Program-made: the position numbers and the translations under genes | Shown: positions 44,332 through 55,900 of the stretch, one piece after another | Layout: each line of letters opens with the position of its first letter | Position numbering within the stretch: position 1 is the stretch's first letter | Assembly: GCA_026210745.1 (NCBI GenBank) | Contig: CP110631.1 | Span: 4,774,001 to 4,838,000, forward strand | Reading direction: 5' to 3' | Source: Exobasidium rhododendri | Taxonomy: Eukaryota; Basidiomycota; Exobasidiomycetes; Exobasidiales; Exobasidiaceae | DNA: 64,000 nucleotides | Notes under the pieces: generated by a model | Seen by the model: only the letters and a program-made list of their open reading frames with translations | Told to the model about the DNA's origin: nothing | The model's database searches: none

Positions 44332-46739
44332 TTACAAATAGCCGTTGAACAGACGATCACCCGAGATGGTGTTTGTGGTAGCTACGATGAAACGACGATC
44401 TTTTGTCTGTGTTGACATGAATCGTAGAGCGGAAATTTCGGCAAATGTAACCCCACCGAGAAAAAAGACGAGGGTATGGGTGGTGGAGTTGTCAACTGCA
44501 GGGTTGCTAGACGTGGTAGAGCGAGCTTTGTTCGTTGCTCCTGCCTCCATAGCTTCGTACTTTGTCTGGACTTGCTCAAAAGCAGGACCATCGAGACACT
44601 TGACGACCTCTTCAAAGCCCCTCCAGCCGACGATAGGATGTGATTTCGGTAGCTGTTTGCGAGTAGAGAGAGAAGAAGACCTCGCGAGCAGAGCGTCCTT
44701 TTGAGCTATCGCTTGGACTAGACGAATGCTGAGGGGTGCGTATCCACTATACACGTAGCTAATGTCGTTTGGCTGCCTTTCATCTACGTCATCAACGACC
44801 AGCTTCAACGCATTTCGGACTGCTTGGAATCCTACATTTGAACGGGTGCTTGAAGGTGTCGTCGCTGTCAAGAGCTGCGTCTTCTCTAGCATGTTGAGCA
44901 AGTTGATCTTGTCGTAGCCATACGTTTGCAGGAGTTCCCTCTTGAGAAATTCGAGATTCTTGGGCTTGATGCCACCTCCTACTACACTCAAGAGACACAT
45001 GAGACGCAGGACAATGGTCAAGGGCGCTTCCTCCAAGATGAGACTTTCAATGTTGTTCAGCTGACCGCTAAGATCTAGCCCGGCGACAATGTTCTGCTGC
45101 AATTCTAGACTGGTGTTGAAGACTATCTTTGTTGTATACTCCATGATTTTCTCGGTCAATCCGGTATGTAACCGCAAGCTAGTATGCGCCTTTGTCAATC
45201 CACCTAGTTTGCTGACGAAAGCTCTCATCTCGGATACTGTCTTGGCTGTGTGCCTCTTTTCATAATCGTCGTTTAATTGTTTTGCCGCATTGTGAAGCTT
45301 TTCCCCGACGACGGCAAAATTTTCATCCCGAATCGATCCAAAGAGAGGGTCTGTTGTGACGTCTAGTCGAACTTTCTTCTGTTTTCGAGAGGAAGAAGCG
45401 AGAGGTGTAGTGCTGCCAGATGGCCCACCCGAAACAGCATTGGCTTGATTGTCAGATACCAAGGAAGAGTCCACCTCTACGTGCGCACTCTGTATTCCGA
45501 CCACCTCGTCCACTAAGCCCTCGTAGGTAAGTTGAGTGCATAGAAGTGTGGCCAGATCGACACTCCGGTCAATGATGATGACGCTATCAAAGACTTTGGA
45601 AGGGGCATTGAGCACGGGATTGCTCGGGTCGGAAGCGAGATACTCTCTCCTTTGCCGGAGTAGAAGGTCAGACAGACGCTGTAAAGTACCGCAATCAGTT
45701 TTTTCATTGAAGCCTACGCTGGCAACGACGCTCCTCCTTTCATCTCACCTGAGCCATGTCGCCCTTGCCAACAATGCGTGGAAAAGCACCCCAGATATGC
45801 TGAATAGTCATTAGTGCCATTGCCGCTCGATGGATGACGCCTTGATCTCCCTTTGCCCAGATGTCGGTCCAGCTGCTCTCTTCCTCCAGAGATAGGACAT
45901 CGTGCTCAAGAGGTACTAGCTCCAAGCCCAGATCATACAGATGTAAATCCGTCAGTATCGATGGAGTGGCGAGAGTGGACAGGAGGTGCAGAGCCAGCTC
46001 TGACCTTCGAGGCGAAAAAAGTGCGTGGTAAGTGTGGGCGAGCGTATCTGAGCTTGCGGCTGTCTGTCGATCATATAGAATGTGACCTGTAATACAAAGA
46101 GTGTCAACAAAGCAGACTTTGCAACGACAAGACTGCTTGAATAAGATGTTGACCACTTCGTTTAGATCCCCTTTCAAAAAAAGCGCCCGGACTAACCAGA
46201 CGGAGTAGGAAGAGGAAATTGAGGGAAGGGACGGCTATAATCTTTGGACACTAGACTGACCCCATGCGAGCATCGAATATGTTGGCATGCAGGGGCTAAT
46301 TGGGTCCAGAGGGAATGAAGATCCGAGGAGGAAAGTACGGACATGATGTCTGCGAGAAGGACTCACCAGCAATGACTCGAACAAGACCGAGATTAGGTCT
46401 ACAAATGTAGACAACGGCGCGAGTAGGGGCATTGACGTCCTTTTGGAGGCCCTTCATCCTGTCTTCTTCATTTTGACCGGCCCGACTCTTCGGCTCTTCT
46501 AGCCAGAACATACGCTCCACTCCATGAGCTCGTAAGGACCCCACATCGCACACCAACCCGAGGGGGCCTGCTAGGTGGGCATCGAGGAGAAGTGTTTTTG
46601 GCTCTGCAATCTGATCTAGGAGGGCTAGGAGGGAGCGATGCGCCAGATTTCGAAGAGGTGAGAGGTCCAGTGAAGGTGGCAGTGGATCTCTTCCCGGCAG
46701 CAAAGGAGACGGAGGCCCTATTTGGGGAGAGCCTGCCAT
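44332..46739 (-). CDS. VPS33: Vps33, Sec1/Munc18-family subunit of HOPS/CORVET
   Basis: Exons 46367-46739, 45749-46086 and 44332-45678 give 685 aa. Vps33 clasps SNAREs for fusion at endosomes and vacuoles. Recognisable blocks are LLLDAHLAGPLGLVCDVGSL (~50), VVYICRPNLGLVRVIAG, HALFSPRRSELALHLL, LGLELVPLEHDVLSLE, HRAAMALMTIQ, GKGDMAQ, then VIIIDRSVDLATLLCTQLTY and the end FFLGGVTFAEISALRFMS. Intron 1 is 280 nt, three times the local norm. Joining exon 1 directly to the exon starting HILYDRQT gives the best match to the family, but an in-frame 51-codon segment lies inside the intron (see findings). Ser/Thr-rich insert at SGGPSGSTTPLASSS. It shares a 173-bp divergent promoter with the CUE gene. 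Confidence 0.93.
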
Positions 46740-46912
46740 CACTGGCGGGAGTGGAGAGGTTTAAGAAAATACTTCCTGTTGCAACCTTTAAGAGAAACAG
46801 AAGCTGGGCGAAGACGCGCGCATTGACCTTACTTTTGTTCCTCCCGTTGCTCATCGACAGTCACTGCGCCTCCCTTGTTGACTTTGCCTTACCTCAGTCT
46901 GCGTGTTGAATC

Positions 46913-48554
46913 ATGTCTGAGCCAGCACCTAATCTAGACTTGACCGCTTTGAGTGACGCTCTAGGAGACAATGATAGGGAGGCGCTTGCTAGGAGTGCGA
47001 AGGACGAGGAGCATAATTCACCCGCAACATTGTCACCTTCATCTTCTCCAAGACAGGCATCGCCGGTAGCCCACACTCCTCCTTCTCGACTGGGAACGTC
47101 CACAATACCAGCGTCACCTGCAGCAGTAGCGAGAGAACCTGAGCAGCTGGACGCAAATGTCAGAAACATCAAAGCCATGTTCCCTGACTTGGATGTGGAC
47201 ACGATTCAAGCCGTCCTTGTGGCTGATGGAGGCGACTTTGAACGAGGTAGGTGACGCAGATTGTAGAATGGCACCATTTGAGAATACAATCTGAGCACGA
47301 CTGATCCCATATCTTCCATTCTAGCCATCAACACCCTTCTGCAGATGTCGGATCCAACATACGTACCACCACCTCCCTTCCAGCAGAGCAGTCAGCAAGA
47401 TCATGATGAGCAGCTAGCTCGCTCACTCGCTGCTCAAGAAGGTTCCACTCAACAAACTCCGTCTTTCTTCCCATCCGGAAGAGGTGGTGGAGGAGGAAGC
47501 GGCCTAGGATCACTATTCGGAGTCAATCAGCAGTCTACAGCATCATCAGCAGCTCCATCATCGTATGATCCTAATCAACTCAGTTACCAGCCCAGAGTCA
47601 GGCGAAACCCGAACGCAGGAAATCAGCAAAGCGCTTACGAGCCTTCTCGTGCAGGACAGCAGCAGCAGCAGCAGCAGCAGCATCAACAACCGTATCAAGC
47701 TCGATCAAGCAGTGCAGGCATGAACGAGAGCTCATCTGCGACTGGCTGGCCTGGTCCTCGAGAGGCTAAAGTCTGGCAGGAAGATATCAACAAATTCGCA
47801 GAAAGTGAGTGGGTCGTCTTAATTTCCAGGGGTCCTATGGTGCATGATCTAATAGAAGTCCTCTTTCTTCGTTTGGGACACAGATGGTCTTGCAAAGGCG
47901 GCTTCTACATTTTCGGCCCTTCGTCAAAGGGGAGAGAGGGCCCTGCAAGGTGTCAGTCAGCAATCTCAGACTAATAGCAGCGCAGCGGAGCAAACGCAAC
48001 CGACCAACGCTGCATCGAGCTGGACTACCCGCAGAGCTGCTTCTGCTGTGTCACCTACCATCGGATCTCATCGTGGCTTTGACAAAGACCCTGAACCCGT
48101 TGGCGACAATGAGCTGGCAAAGGTACTAGCCAGGGGCCGAGAAGACGGTAAGAAGAAAAGCATAGCAGATAGGTATAAGAAAGTATCGTCACCCAGCTAC
48201 AGTCGCTCAGAGTCAAGAGATCAAGACGAAGAGAAAGGGGATGTAGATGACACCTTTGGCTGGGATGATGCCGGCAGGACAGATGTGAAGTCAGTCGCGC
48301 CATCGTTTGAGCCTATCCGAATCAGTGACAACAGTACCGTCTCCACCGGGTCGTCTGGAGGAAAAGTCAAACAAGCAGCAGCCGTGCCTCTGGCGAACTC
48401 GCCTCGAAACGCCGTCTCGCTGATGGAAGGCAGCACTGGCAGAGGACTCACTTCGCCGCAACGAGCTTCGACAGATGCACACGACGACATCGAGGAAGAC
48501 GACGCTAGCGATGACTTGGAATATGTCGCCAATCCTTTCGAAGATGACGACTGA
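46913..48554 (+). CDS. CUE-domain protein, possible Cue5-like ubiquitin receptor
   Basis: Exons 46913-47246, 47325-47804 and 47884-48554 give 494 aa. The CUE domain is at ~81-121, with the MFP motif (89-91) and the di-Leu near its end (NTLLQM). It binds monoubiquitin. The domain is split by intron 1 at GDFER/AINTLL, and phases agree. The rest is disordered: Pro/Gln-rich, with a CAG-coded Gln run near residue 248, and an acidic end DLEYVANPFEDDD. Yeast Cue5 links ubiquitylated cargo to Atg8 for aggregate autophagy and carries a WxxL-type motif. Candidate aromatic motifs here are DTFGWDDA and DLEYVANPF, but whether they bind Atg8 is only inferred. Confidence 0.85.
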
Positions 48555-48629
48555 TCATGATTTCTGATACTATCTTGAGAGCTAGTAATTGTTCGTAGCA
48601 CACATCTTCTAGAATACATTCTGTACACA

Positions 48630-50771
48630 CTACCACTGCACAGCCAAACCACTGACCGCCTCATCTTGAATTGCTCTGTATTGCGTACGGAGTAAGTCGC
48701 TCCTCTTCTCTTCCTTGCCTCTGCTTTGACACAGCTGTCTTACGACCATCTCGGCCAGTACATCGACTTGACTCTGATTTCCCTGCGTCCTTTCGACTTG
48801 CTCGATCAACGCCGCCAAGATGTTGCGGTGTATCTCTTCCTTTGTTTGTCCAAGCGCTTGACCCTGATGAACGCTCGTCACATTGTTGACTGCCTCGTTG
48901 CTGTCGCTCCAGTAAAGCTTCTCCACTCGTCTGACCCACTCCTTTGTCGTACCTTTCCATCCAGCAACTTCTACTTCTTCAGGGGCGCTGTTGAGCATCT
49001 CTACATCCTCGCTTGTACTGCTCGCAGCCGGCGTTATCCAGCCATTCGAGTAGCCCTCTGGGTCAAGAGCGCTCTTCTCTCCACTCCTGTGTGCATTCGT
49101 TTGCGAAGACGTCTCTTCCACGAGAGCTTCGGTGACATCAGCGGTGATGGTGCGAGTCGTGAGAGACGATGAAGTGGATGCCTCGACTGCACCACCGGGC
49201 GGTCTGATCTGTCCTCCACCATTCACACATCCGCCTGGACATGCCATGACTTCTACAAAGTCGTATCCGTATGTCTCTTCTTCTTCCTCTTGTGAGACTT
49301 GAAGTGCAACTTGACTCTTTCCCCCTCCTCCTCCTCCTCCTCCTCCTCCTCCTCCTCCTCCTCTCCCCCGCTTCGTCATTCCACCCCGACCTGCCGCCAT
49401 CCTTGCCCCTCGTCTTCCGAGCAAGGCCAAACCATTCTCCTCACCGACCACAGCAGCACTTGCCTTTCTGCTCTTGATCCCCGTCTGTCTTTGCACCTTT
49501 CGTACCAGATTCTGCAGATTGCGAAATCCGTAGCACTGGGCGCCCTTGAACAGAATGCCCCCTCCGTCTTCCACGCTCGATCGCAAGATGTACTCTGTAT
49601 AATCAGCTGAGCGAATCGTCCTGACTGACAGAGATGGGTTACTCGGCGACGATTGACTTGCTTGCGTAAGGTGATCCAGCCACACTCGCCGAATTAGGTC
49701 AAAAAGGTATGATCCCGAGCTGCTGCCGAGCTGTTGTAGCATGTTCGGCAGTTGTCGCTCTAGCATGTTGCCACTGTCAGAGCTTGGAGGTGTCAAAGGA
49801 CTTTCATCCATATGCTCCTCCGACGCTGTTACTTCAAATCCATCCACCCTCATCATATCATCCAGCTCTCCCGTCGTTATGACCAAGTCAACATCTCTGC
49901 TGTTGGTAATTTCATCAAAGAAGTCCTGTCGAGATGCTTCAAGCTTCTTGTCGTAGCACGGCATGATCGTCATGTGATATATTCTTGATGATGAAGAAAC
50001 TCCTTGCCCTACAACATACCGCTTCGCCAGAAGACCTGCGATTTGTTGCGGGGATCTTGTTCGACTGATCAGTGGGATCATCTCGCCATGAGTTTTCTCA
50101 GCATAGCAGATCCACCCTGGGCAAGCGCTAGCAAGCATCGGCAAAGCAGGGATATCGCTAGCGCTGCTGCTCGCTTGTCTCTTCTTTCGTTCCAAGAACT
50201 CCCTTGCCTGTTCGTCGAGTGAAAGGTGTCTCGCGAAAGTGGTGTCCATCACCGCATCAAAGCCTAATGTACTTTTGAGGTAGTCCTCCACCCTTGAGAA
50301 CATTTTCTGAGGAGATGGTGAGTACTTTGAAGAAAGTGAAGCCAGAGATTGAGGCGATATGCTGGCGACCAAGTGAGTGGGACCTTCATCTTCACCTTTC
50401 TTGGCCACCACCTTTCTCAGCTCGTCTACACTTTGAAGACCAATCAAGACGCTTTCCGCACTGGTAACGCATCCACTGCAAGCTAGACAGTCATTTAAGC
50501 TAATTTCCGCTGTTTCCAGTCGAGTTCGCTCTCTTGGCTTCTCTGCTGAAGAAACGGTGGCGGAAAGTGTGTCTGGAAGGCGTGCTGCTGACTCGTAATA
50601 GGTGCCATCTGCGTCTATGGCAATTTCAGTCGAGGCTGCCGCTGCTCCTATTTCAACCTCCTCTTCATGCGTCAGAGGTGCATCCTTGCCGGAGACAGGC
50701 TTGATACATGCTTGTGAAGGGCCTAAATAATCATTCAAGTCCGTCAAAGTGAGGGCCCCAGAGAAAGCCAT
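48630..50771 (-). CDS. NAR1: Nar1, cytosolic Fe-S protein assembly factor
   Basis: A single 713-aa frame from the ATG at 50771 ([16 protein letters not shown]). The longer frame to 50804 starts with GTG. Nar1 is an iron-only-hydrogenase-like protein of the CIA pathway that passes Fe-S clusters to nuclear and cytosolic targets. N-terminal cluster Cys are at 22 (ACIKPV) and in CLACSGC (95, 98, 101). H-cluster-like Cys occur in [18 protein letters not shown] and MACPGGC (~508). It is much longer than yeast Nar1 (491 aa). One reason is a poly-Gly run (about 469-483, GGA-type codons) just before the last Cys block, another an extended C-terminus. It shares a 248-bp divergent promoter with SNW. Confidence 0.94.
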   Translation of the reverse strand: MAFSGALTLTDLNDYLGPSQACIKPVSGKDAPLTHEEEVEIGAAAASTEIAIDADGTYYESAARLPDTLSATVSSAEKPRERTRLETAEISLNDCLACSGCVTSAESVLIGLQSVDELRKVVAKKGEDEGPTHLVASISPQSLASLSSKYSPSPQKMFSRVEDYLKSTLGFDAVMDTTFARHLSLDEQAREFLERKKRQASSSASDIPALPMLASACPGWICYAEKTHGEMIPLISRTRSPQQIAGLLAKRYVVGQGVSSSSRIYHMTIMPCYDKKLEASRQDFFDEITNSRDVDLVITTGELDDMMRVDGFEVTASEEHMDESPLTPPSSDSGNMLERQLPNMLQQLGSSSGSYLFDLIRRVWLDHLTQASQSSPSNPSLSVRTIRSADYTEYILRSSVEDGGGILFKGAQCYGFRNLQNLVRKVQRQTGIKSRKASAAVVGEENGLALLGRRGARMAAGRGGMTKRGRGGGGGGGGGGGGGGKSQVALQVSQEEEEETYGYDFVEVMACPGGCVNGGGQIRPPGGAVEASTSSSLTTRTITADVTEALVEETSSQTNAHRSGEKSALDPEGYSNGWITPAASSTSEDVEMLNSAPEEVEVAGWKGTTKEWVRRVEKLYWSDSNEAVNNVTSVHQGQALGQTKEEIHRNILAALIEQVERTQGNQSQVDVLAEMVVRQLCQSRGKEEKRSDLLRTQYRAIQDEAVSGLAVQW
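49322..49363 (-). repeat. Triplet run coding poly-Gly in NAR1
   Basis: About 14 near-perfect CCT triplets on the plus strand read as glycine codons on the NAR1 strand. The run falls inside the hydrogenase-like fold, 25 or so residues before the CPGGC cluster ligand block. Confidence 0.8.
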
Positions 50772-51019
50772 GATGGCATTCAAGAAGAAGGATGATATCT
50801 CCACCGGACTTTACGAGGCGTGGCGTACCATTAATTTGTCATTGATTGAATGGTGGCCGGTCACTAGGCAGGCCTTTTTTTTTACAACCAGAGGAGCGAC
50901 TACCCAACCACGTGGCGAGGGTGGGGGGACACCAAATTTCAAGTTCACGACATGCAGCTCGGCCATCTTTCCTCACTACACCTACACCATATTCCCACCC
51001 AGCTCAAATCTTGCACGCC

Positions 51020-52747
51020 ATGTTGGCTTCTATGCTCCCTCAGCCACGCCATATGTCGATAGTCGAAAATGTAGAGGTCCCGTTTGATTCCACGCCCGCG
51101 TCGTCGTCTCTGATCCCCGCGGGCCCATCCATTCCATCCTATGGCAAACGGACGAGTTGGAAGCCGAAAAGGCAAGAGGACTTTGGGAATGGGGGTGCCT
51201 ATCCTGAGTGCCATATTGCCCAGTATCCTCTAGAAATGGGGAGGAAAAGGACGGGAAAGAGTGGTAGTGCTCTAGCTTTACAGGTCGACGCAGATGGGAA
51301 TGTTCGGTACGATGCTATTGTTCATCAAGGTCGCAGGGAAGGTCAGAATGTACAATCGCAATTTAAAGATATGGTACCGTTGCGCGAGAGAGGAGACGAC
51401 AAGGACGCAGCGAGAGACATGGAACGACCTTCGGAGGATGATGTTGCAGCGACGGCAGAGCGAACCAGAATGGCACTCGAGAGGATTACTCAAGGAAAAA
51501 TCAAGAGTGCGCAGACAAAGAATGTCACAGTGACAGGTGGCGATTCCAATTACATTCGATACACACCTGGTCACCAACAAGGTAACGACGGCACCAAGCA
51601 AAGGATCATCAAGATGACTGAGCAAGCAGAAGATCCTCTCGCGCCACCACGATGGAAGATGAAAAAGGTACCCGCTGGACCACCTTCTCCTCCCGCTCCT
51701 GTGCTGCGAAGTCCTCCTCGGAAGGTGACTGCCCAAGAGCAAAAGGATTGGATGATCCCGCCCTGTATCTCGAATTGGAAGAACAACAAGGGTTTCACTA
51801 TTGCGCTTGACAAGAGATTGGCGGCCGATGGAAGAGGATTGCAAGACGTGCACATCAATGATGGGTTTGCACAATTCAGCGAAGCTTTGAACCTCGCCGA
51901 TCGGCATGCAAGAGAGGAAGTACGTCAACGAAGTATGATGCAACAAAAGCTTGCAGCGAAAGAAAAGGCAGCAAAGGAAGACCACCTTCGTCAATTGGCT
52001 CAGCGAGCTCGAGACGAGAGAAGTGGGATATCTGCACCCGATGCCAGTCGCCTTTCAGAAGCAGGTGCTTTTGGTGGTGGTGGTGGTGGTGGGAGTGGAT
52101 TGGCAGCGGCCATGGCAGGTTATAGCAGTGAAAGTGACAGTGATAGCGAAGACGATGATGACGACGATGAGGCTGCCAAGGAAAGAGATCGTCTACGTCA
52201 AGAGAGAAAACGAGAACGGGAAAGAGATATGCGGATGTCTAACATTGGAACGGAACAACGGGCCAAGATGTTAGCAAGAGAAGAGAATCGAGACATCTCC
52301 GAAAAAGTTGCCCTGGGTCTCGCGAAGAAGACTGATAGTACGACACAGATGGACTCAAGATTGTTCAATCAAGAGAAATTATCTGGCACCTTTGGCGACG
52401 ACGATAGTTACAGTCACTTTGATAAACCTTTGTTTGCAGGAAAAGAAGCAGCTGCAGCAATGTATCGAAGACCTGCCGGTAACGGTGGAGCAGACGACAT
52501 CTACTCTGCAGAAGGTGCAGAAGAGTCCATGAAGAACGATCGATTTGGATTGGGAAAAAGTAAAGCTTTTGGAGGTGCAGAATATCAAGAGGAACGGTCT
52601 GGTCCTGTTCAATTCGAAAAGGATGTTTCGGATCCGTTTGCAATCGATCAGTTCTTGGACGATGCGAAGAGGGGTACAAAGAGGAGTGGGATAGAGGAGA
52701 CGTCGTCTAGTAAGAGGGGTAGACGAGATGGTGACGATGACCTGTAG
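51020..52747 (+). CDS. PRP45: SNW/SKIP-family splicing factor (Prp45)
   Basis: A single 575-aa frame. The ATG at 51020 (MLASMLPQPRH) fits the short Leu/Pro start of SKIP proteins; the frame further back opens at a TTG. Prp45/SKIP belongs to the NTC-related part of the activated spliceosome and also affects transcription. Seen: EDFGNGGAYPECHIAQYPL, RYDAIVHQG, IKMTEQAEDPLAPPRWK, then the SNW block PPCISNWKNNKGFTIALDKR (~250) and GLQDVHINDGFAQFSEAL. After ~320 the protein becomes a charged coiled helix with a Gly run and a SDSDSEDDDDDD stretch. DSRLFNQEKLSG and the FDKPLFAG segment near the end are conserved in the family. The end is basic. Confidence 0.96.
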   Translation: MLASMLPQPRHMSIVENVEVPFDSTPASSSLIPAGPSIPSYGKRTSWKPKRQEDFGNGGAYPECHIAQYPLEMGRKRTGKSGSALALQVDADGNVRYDAIVHQGRREGQNVQSQFKDMVPLRERGDDKDAARDMERPSEDDVAATAERTRMALERITQGKIKSAQTKNVTVTGGDSNYIRYTPGHQQGNDGTKQRIIKMTEQAEDPLAPPRWKMKKVPAGPPSPPAPVLRSPPRKVTAQEQKDWMIPPCISNWKNNKGFTIALDKRLAADGRGLQDVHINDGFAQFSEALNLADRHAREEVRQRSMMQQKLAAKEKAAKEDHLRQLAQRARDERSGISAPDASRLSEAGAFGGGGGGGSGLAAAMAGYSSESDSDSEDDDDDDEAAKERDRLRQERKRERERDMRMSNIGTEQRAKMLAREENRDISEKVALGLAKKTDSTTQMDSRLFNQEKLSGTFGDDDSYSHFDKPLFAGKEAAAAMYRRPAGNGGADDIYSAEGAEESMKNDRFGLGKSKAFGGAEYQEERSGPVQFEKDVSDPFAIDQFLDDAKRGTKRSGIEETSSSKRGRRDGDDDL

Positions 52748-52918
52748 GCAAAGGGGAACAAATCTGCTGTACTGTAGTAGAGTCACAATTAGAAAGAAAA
52801 ATTTTATATCATGATTTGATTGCCACTCTCGGGTTGGTGGTGCCGGGGGGGGGGGAAGGATTAACAATACATGTGAGGGAGGAGGCAATGGGGAGTATGT
52901 CTTGCATGCACGCGCTTA

Positions 52919-55900
52919 TCAGGCAGTGATGGCTGTGCGGAGTTGAGGCAGTCCAGTGCCCGTCTTGACTGGTCTGCCTACGACGATATTACTTGAAGGA
53001 CTTGTAAGGTCGTCCATCTCTCCATAGAGCGTCGAGTTTGCAATGAAGGCCATTGTCGTCTCGTAGCTCGCTTTCAAAAAGGGCGAAGACGCATCGATCA
53101 GACCACCACGACTGAACGGTAGGAACCCTCCGCCGTACGTTTGGTAGTCGCTGATCAGCTGTAGATGTCGAGGCGAGACACCGATACCGTACGTCTTGAA
53201 GATTGCGCTCATCTCTTCGATGATGGCGCTTCTGGCAGCTTCCACTCCATACGTATGAAGCAAAGCGCCAATGTCGTTTGTGTAGATCTGGTTCATGTCG
53301 ATGAAGTTGAACCCAAACTCCCAGATTCCCTTGAAGTTGATTCCTTCCGCGGTCAATCGTGTATCGGCCAAGTTGTCGCCTGCTTTGGGCTTCGGGGGAT
53401 TGATCACGCGAGAAATGTGGGGAATCTCATGGACTACGCTCATCCTGCAAGATCGTTCCACCACATTGATGAGCAGGATCTTCTCACTGTTTTGCGGTAG
53501 TTGGAGCTCCAGTCGAACCCAGCTCTGATGCTTCTTGTCAAACTCAAACGAGCTGATGTACTTGCTGTTCTGCTGTAACTTCTCGTCTAGATCGAGCACT
53601 TGTCGATCAAGAGCAGCATCCTCCTGCGCCGCCTCTTCTTCCGCTCTCTCTTCTTCTCTGCGCTTCTTCTTTCGACTGTCAGAGTCAGCAAAGGCAGCAT
53701 CGAGGCTCTCTTCCGTGTCGATTGCAACGTCGTCATCTGAGGCATCGTCGTCCAACTCATCATAAGTCGCTTGTGCACCGGATTGCTTCTTCCTCTTCAG
53801 GTCACCAGCGTCGCCATCGCCCTGTTCATCGTCGCCGGCATTCGAGTCGTCATCGTCGTCATCCCCAGCATTGACATTCTGCTGCTTTTTGCTACTCGCC
53901 TCACCCTTTCCCTTTGCTCCTGACGCAGCATCGCCGACTTCATCGCCGCCGCCATCACCTGCTTGCGTGTCGCTGATCCTTTGTCCTTTTCCAATCGATC
54001 CCTTCTGCTTGACCCGATCTCGCGCCAATCTCTTCAATTCCTTGACGATCTCTTTCTCCAAGATGGGTGCAAACGTCATCTCGATGCCCTTGAGAATGTC
54101 CGTCATATCAACGTTGTATTCTTCTTTGCATTCTTTAATGGGAAACAAATTTAGCTGGACGGAGTAGCTCTTGACTCGATTGAAGTTGCTCGCTATCGTC
54201 TTTGCACTGATCTTCTCCTTCACCACAGCGTCTTGAACGACTTGCGATAGCAACAATCGACTGCCGTCCTTACTGAACATCACCTTTTGATCATCAGAAA
54301 TGCCGTCCAAGACGGGCAATTTCATGATGGGCGTCTTGATGTTCTGAGAAGCCGTCATGACGATCTCTCGAAGTCGAGGAATACCCAGCGTCACGTTGGC
54401 GGCACCGTGTCCGGCAAAGTGGAACGTGTTTAGCGTCATCTGCGTCGATGGCTCGCCGACACTCTGAGCGGCAAGCAGCCCTACTGCTTCACCTGGTTCC
54501 ACTAGCCCGCGATGGTACAAGACTGCATTCATCAACTTGAACACGTCTCCGTGGATCTTTTCAATCACACTGCCGATCTTTTCTCCTGCCTTTCCTCCCT
54601 CTACATGACGTTCCATGTCCTTTTTGCTGCCCTTCTTCTTCTGTCTCAACGCGTTCTCAGGGTTCTCTTCGACGTACTTTTGCACCATAGATGCAAATTT
54701 CTCCGATGTACTACCCAGGTGCGTCGACGGGTTGTACAGGCTCATCGCTGGCAGATACTTGTGTGGCTTCTTCAGCGCCTTCTTCATGTGATCAAAGGCG
54801 AGGTGCTCGTCCGTGTTGTGCTGTAATTGGACAGGATTGTACCGCTTCATGAAGCTTTCGAAGTTGTCTGCGGTAAATTTGAACTCTTCCAAGTATTTGC
54901 TCTTGGTGACGTCGAGTCCATCCTCACCATAGAGAAATTGGATCACTGTTCCGTCTGAGTTTCTGACAGTGTTGTCGTAGTTGACCGAGATGCCCTCGAG
55001 ATGCTTGATGAGACATCGTTGCAGGTAGCCTGATCGTGACGTCTTGACGGCCGTGTCGATCAAGCCGACTCTGCCAGCCATGCAGTGAAAGTAGAACTCC
55101 TGCGGTCGGATACCGGTCAAGAAACGACCGGAAACGAAGCCACCCGCTCGCAGAGAAGTGTCGAACGGCTTGAAAGAGGGCAGCGTCTTACCACTCACCA
55201 TCACAGGCACCCGTCTGCCCTCTAGTGACTGCGGTCCCAACAGGCAAGCAATCTGGGAAAAGTTGAACAAAGAACCCTTGGCACCAGATACGACCATCAT
55301 TTCGAAGTTGTTGTTGGGAAACACCTTGTGTTGACCGTCGGGCAGGATCGTCTTGTTGATTGCATTTTGAATTTCAGCGGCAGCTCCTGTCATGCTTGCA
55401 TCGAGTGCTCCCATCTTGTCGTCGTCGCGAATCACCTCTTCCAGACGAACTCGCAAATTGTGGTCATTGTCGCCAGAATCAGCTGCTGTCAGACCCACCG
55501 TCTTCAGTGCTGCTTCTCGACCGGCTGCTACTCCATTGGCCAGGAGTCCTCGTCGATCTTTGTCTCCCTTTGCACTCAACATGAGATCGTCCATTCGACA
55601 GGTAAAGGCATTGTGAGACAGCCACTTTGTAAACAATCGGGATAGTATGCTCAGTAGCTTTCCAGCAGCCTCTGCACCGTATATCTCATACACGGCGTGA
55701 ACTAGACCGTAGGAGGATGCACCAAACTGTGACTTGTCCAAGATACCCGTCAAGAGATTGCCATCTCGAAAGAGTACAATTCCTTCCTCTTCGTGTCCCT
55801 TTCCCCACAACTTTCCAGCAACTTTACTCTTGGACGTCATGTTTAGACCTTGGGCTGAGGCCGGTTTGATGTTCAGCAAGACAGTGGAGATGATTTGTTT

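Noticed and set aside
50846-51019. N-terminal extension of SNW
   Set aside because: Opens at TTG, overlaps the NAR1 promoter, and the ATG at 51020 matches the family start.
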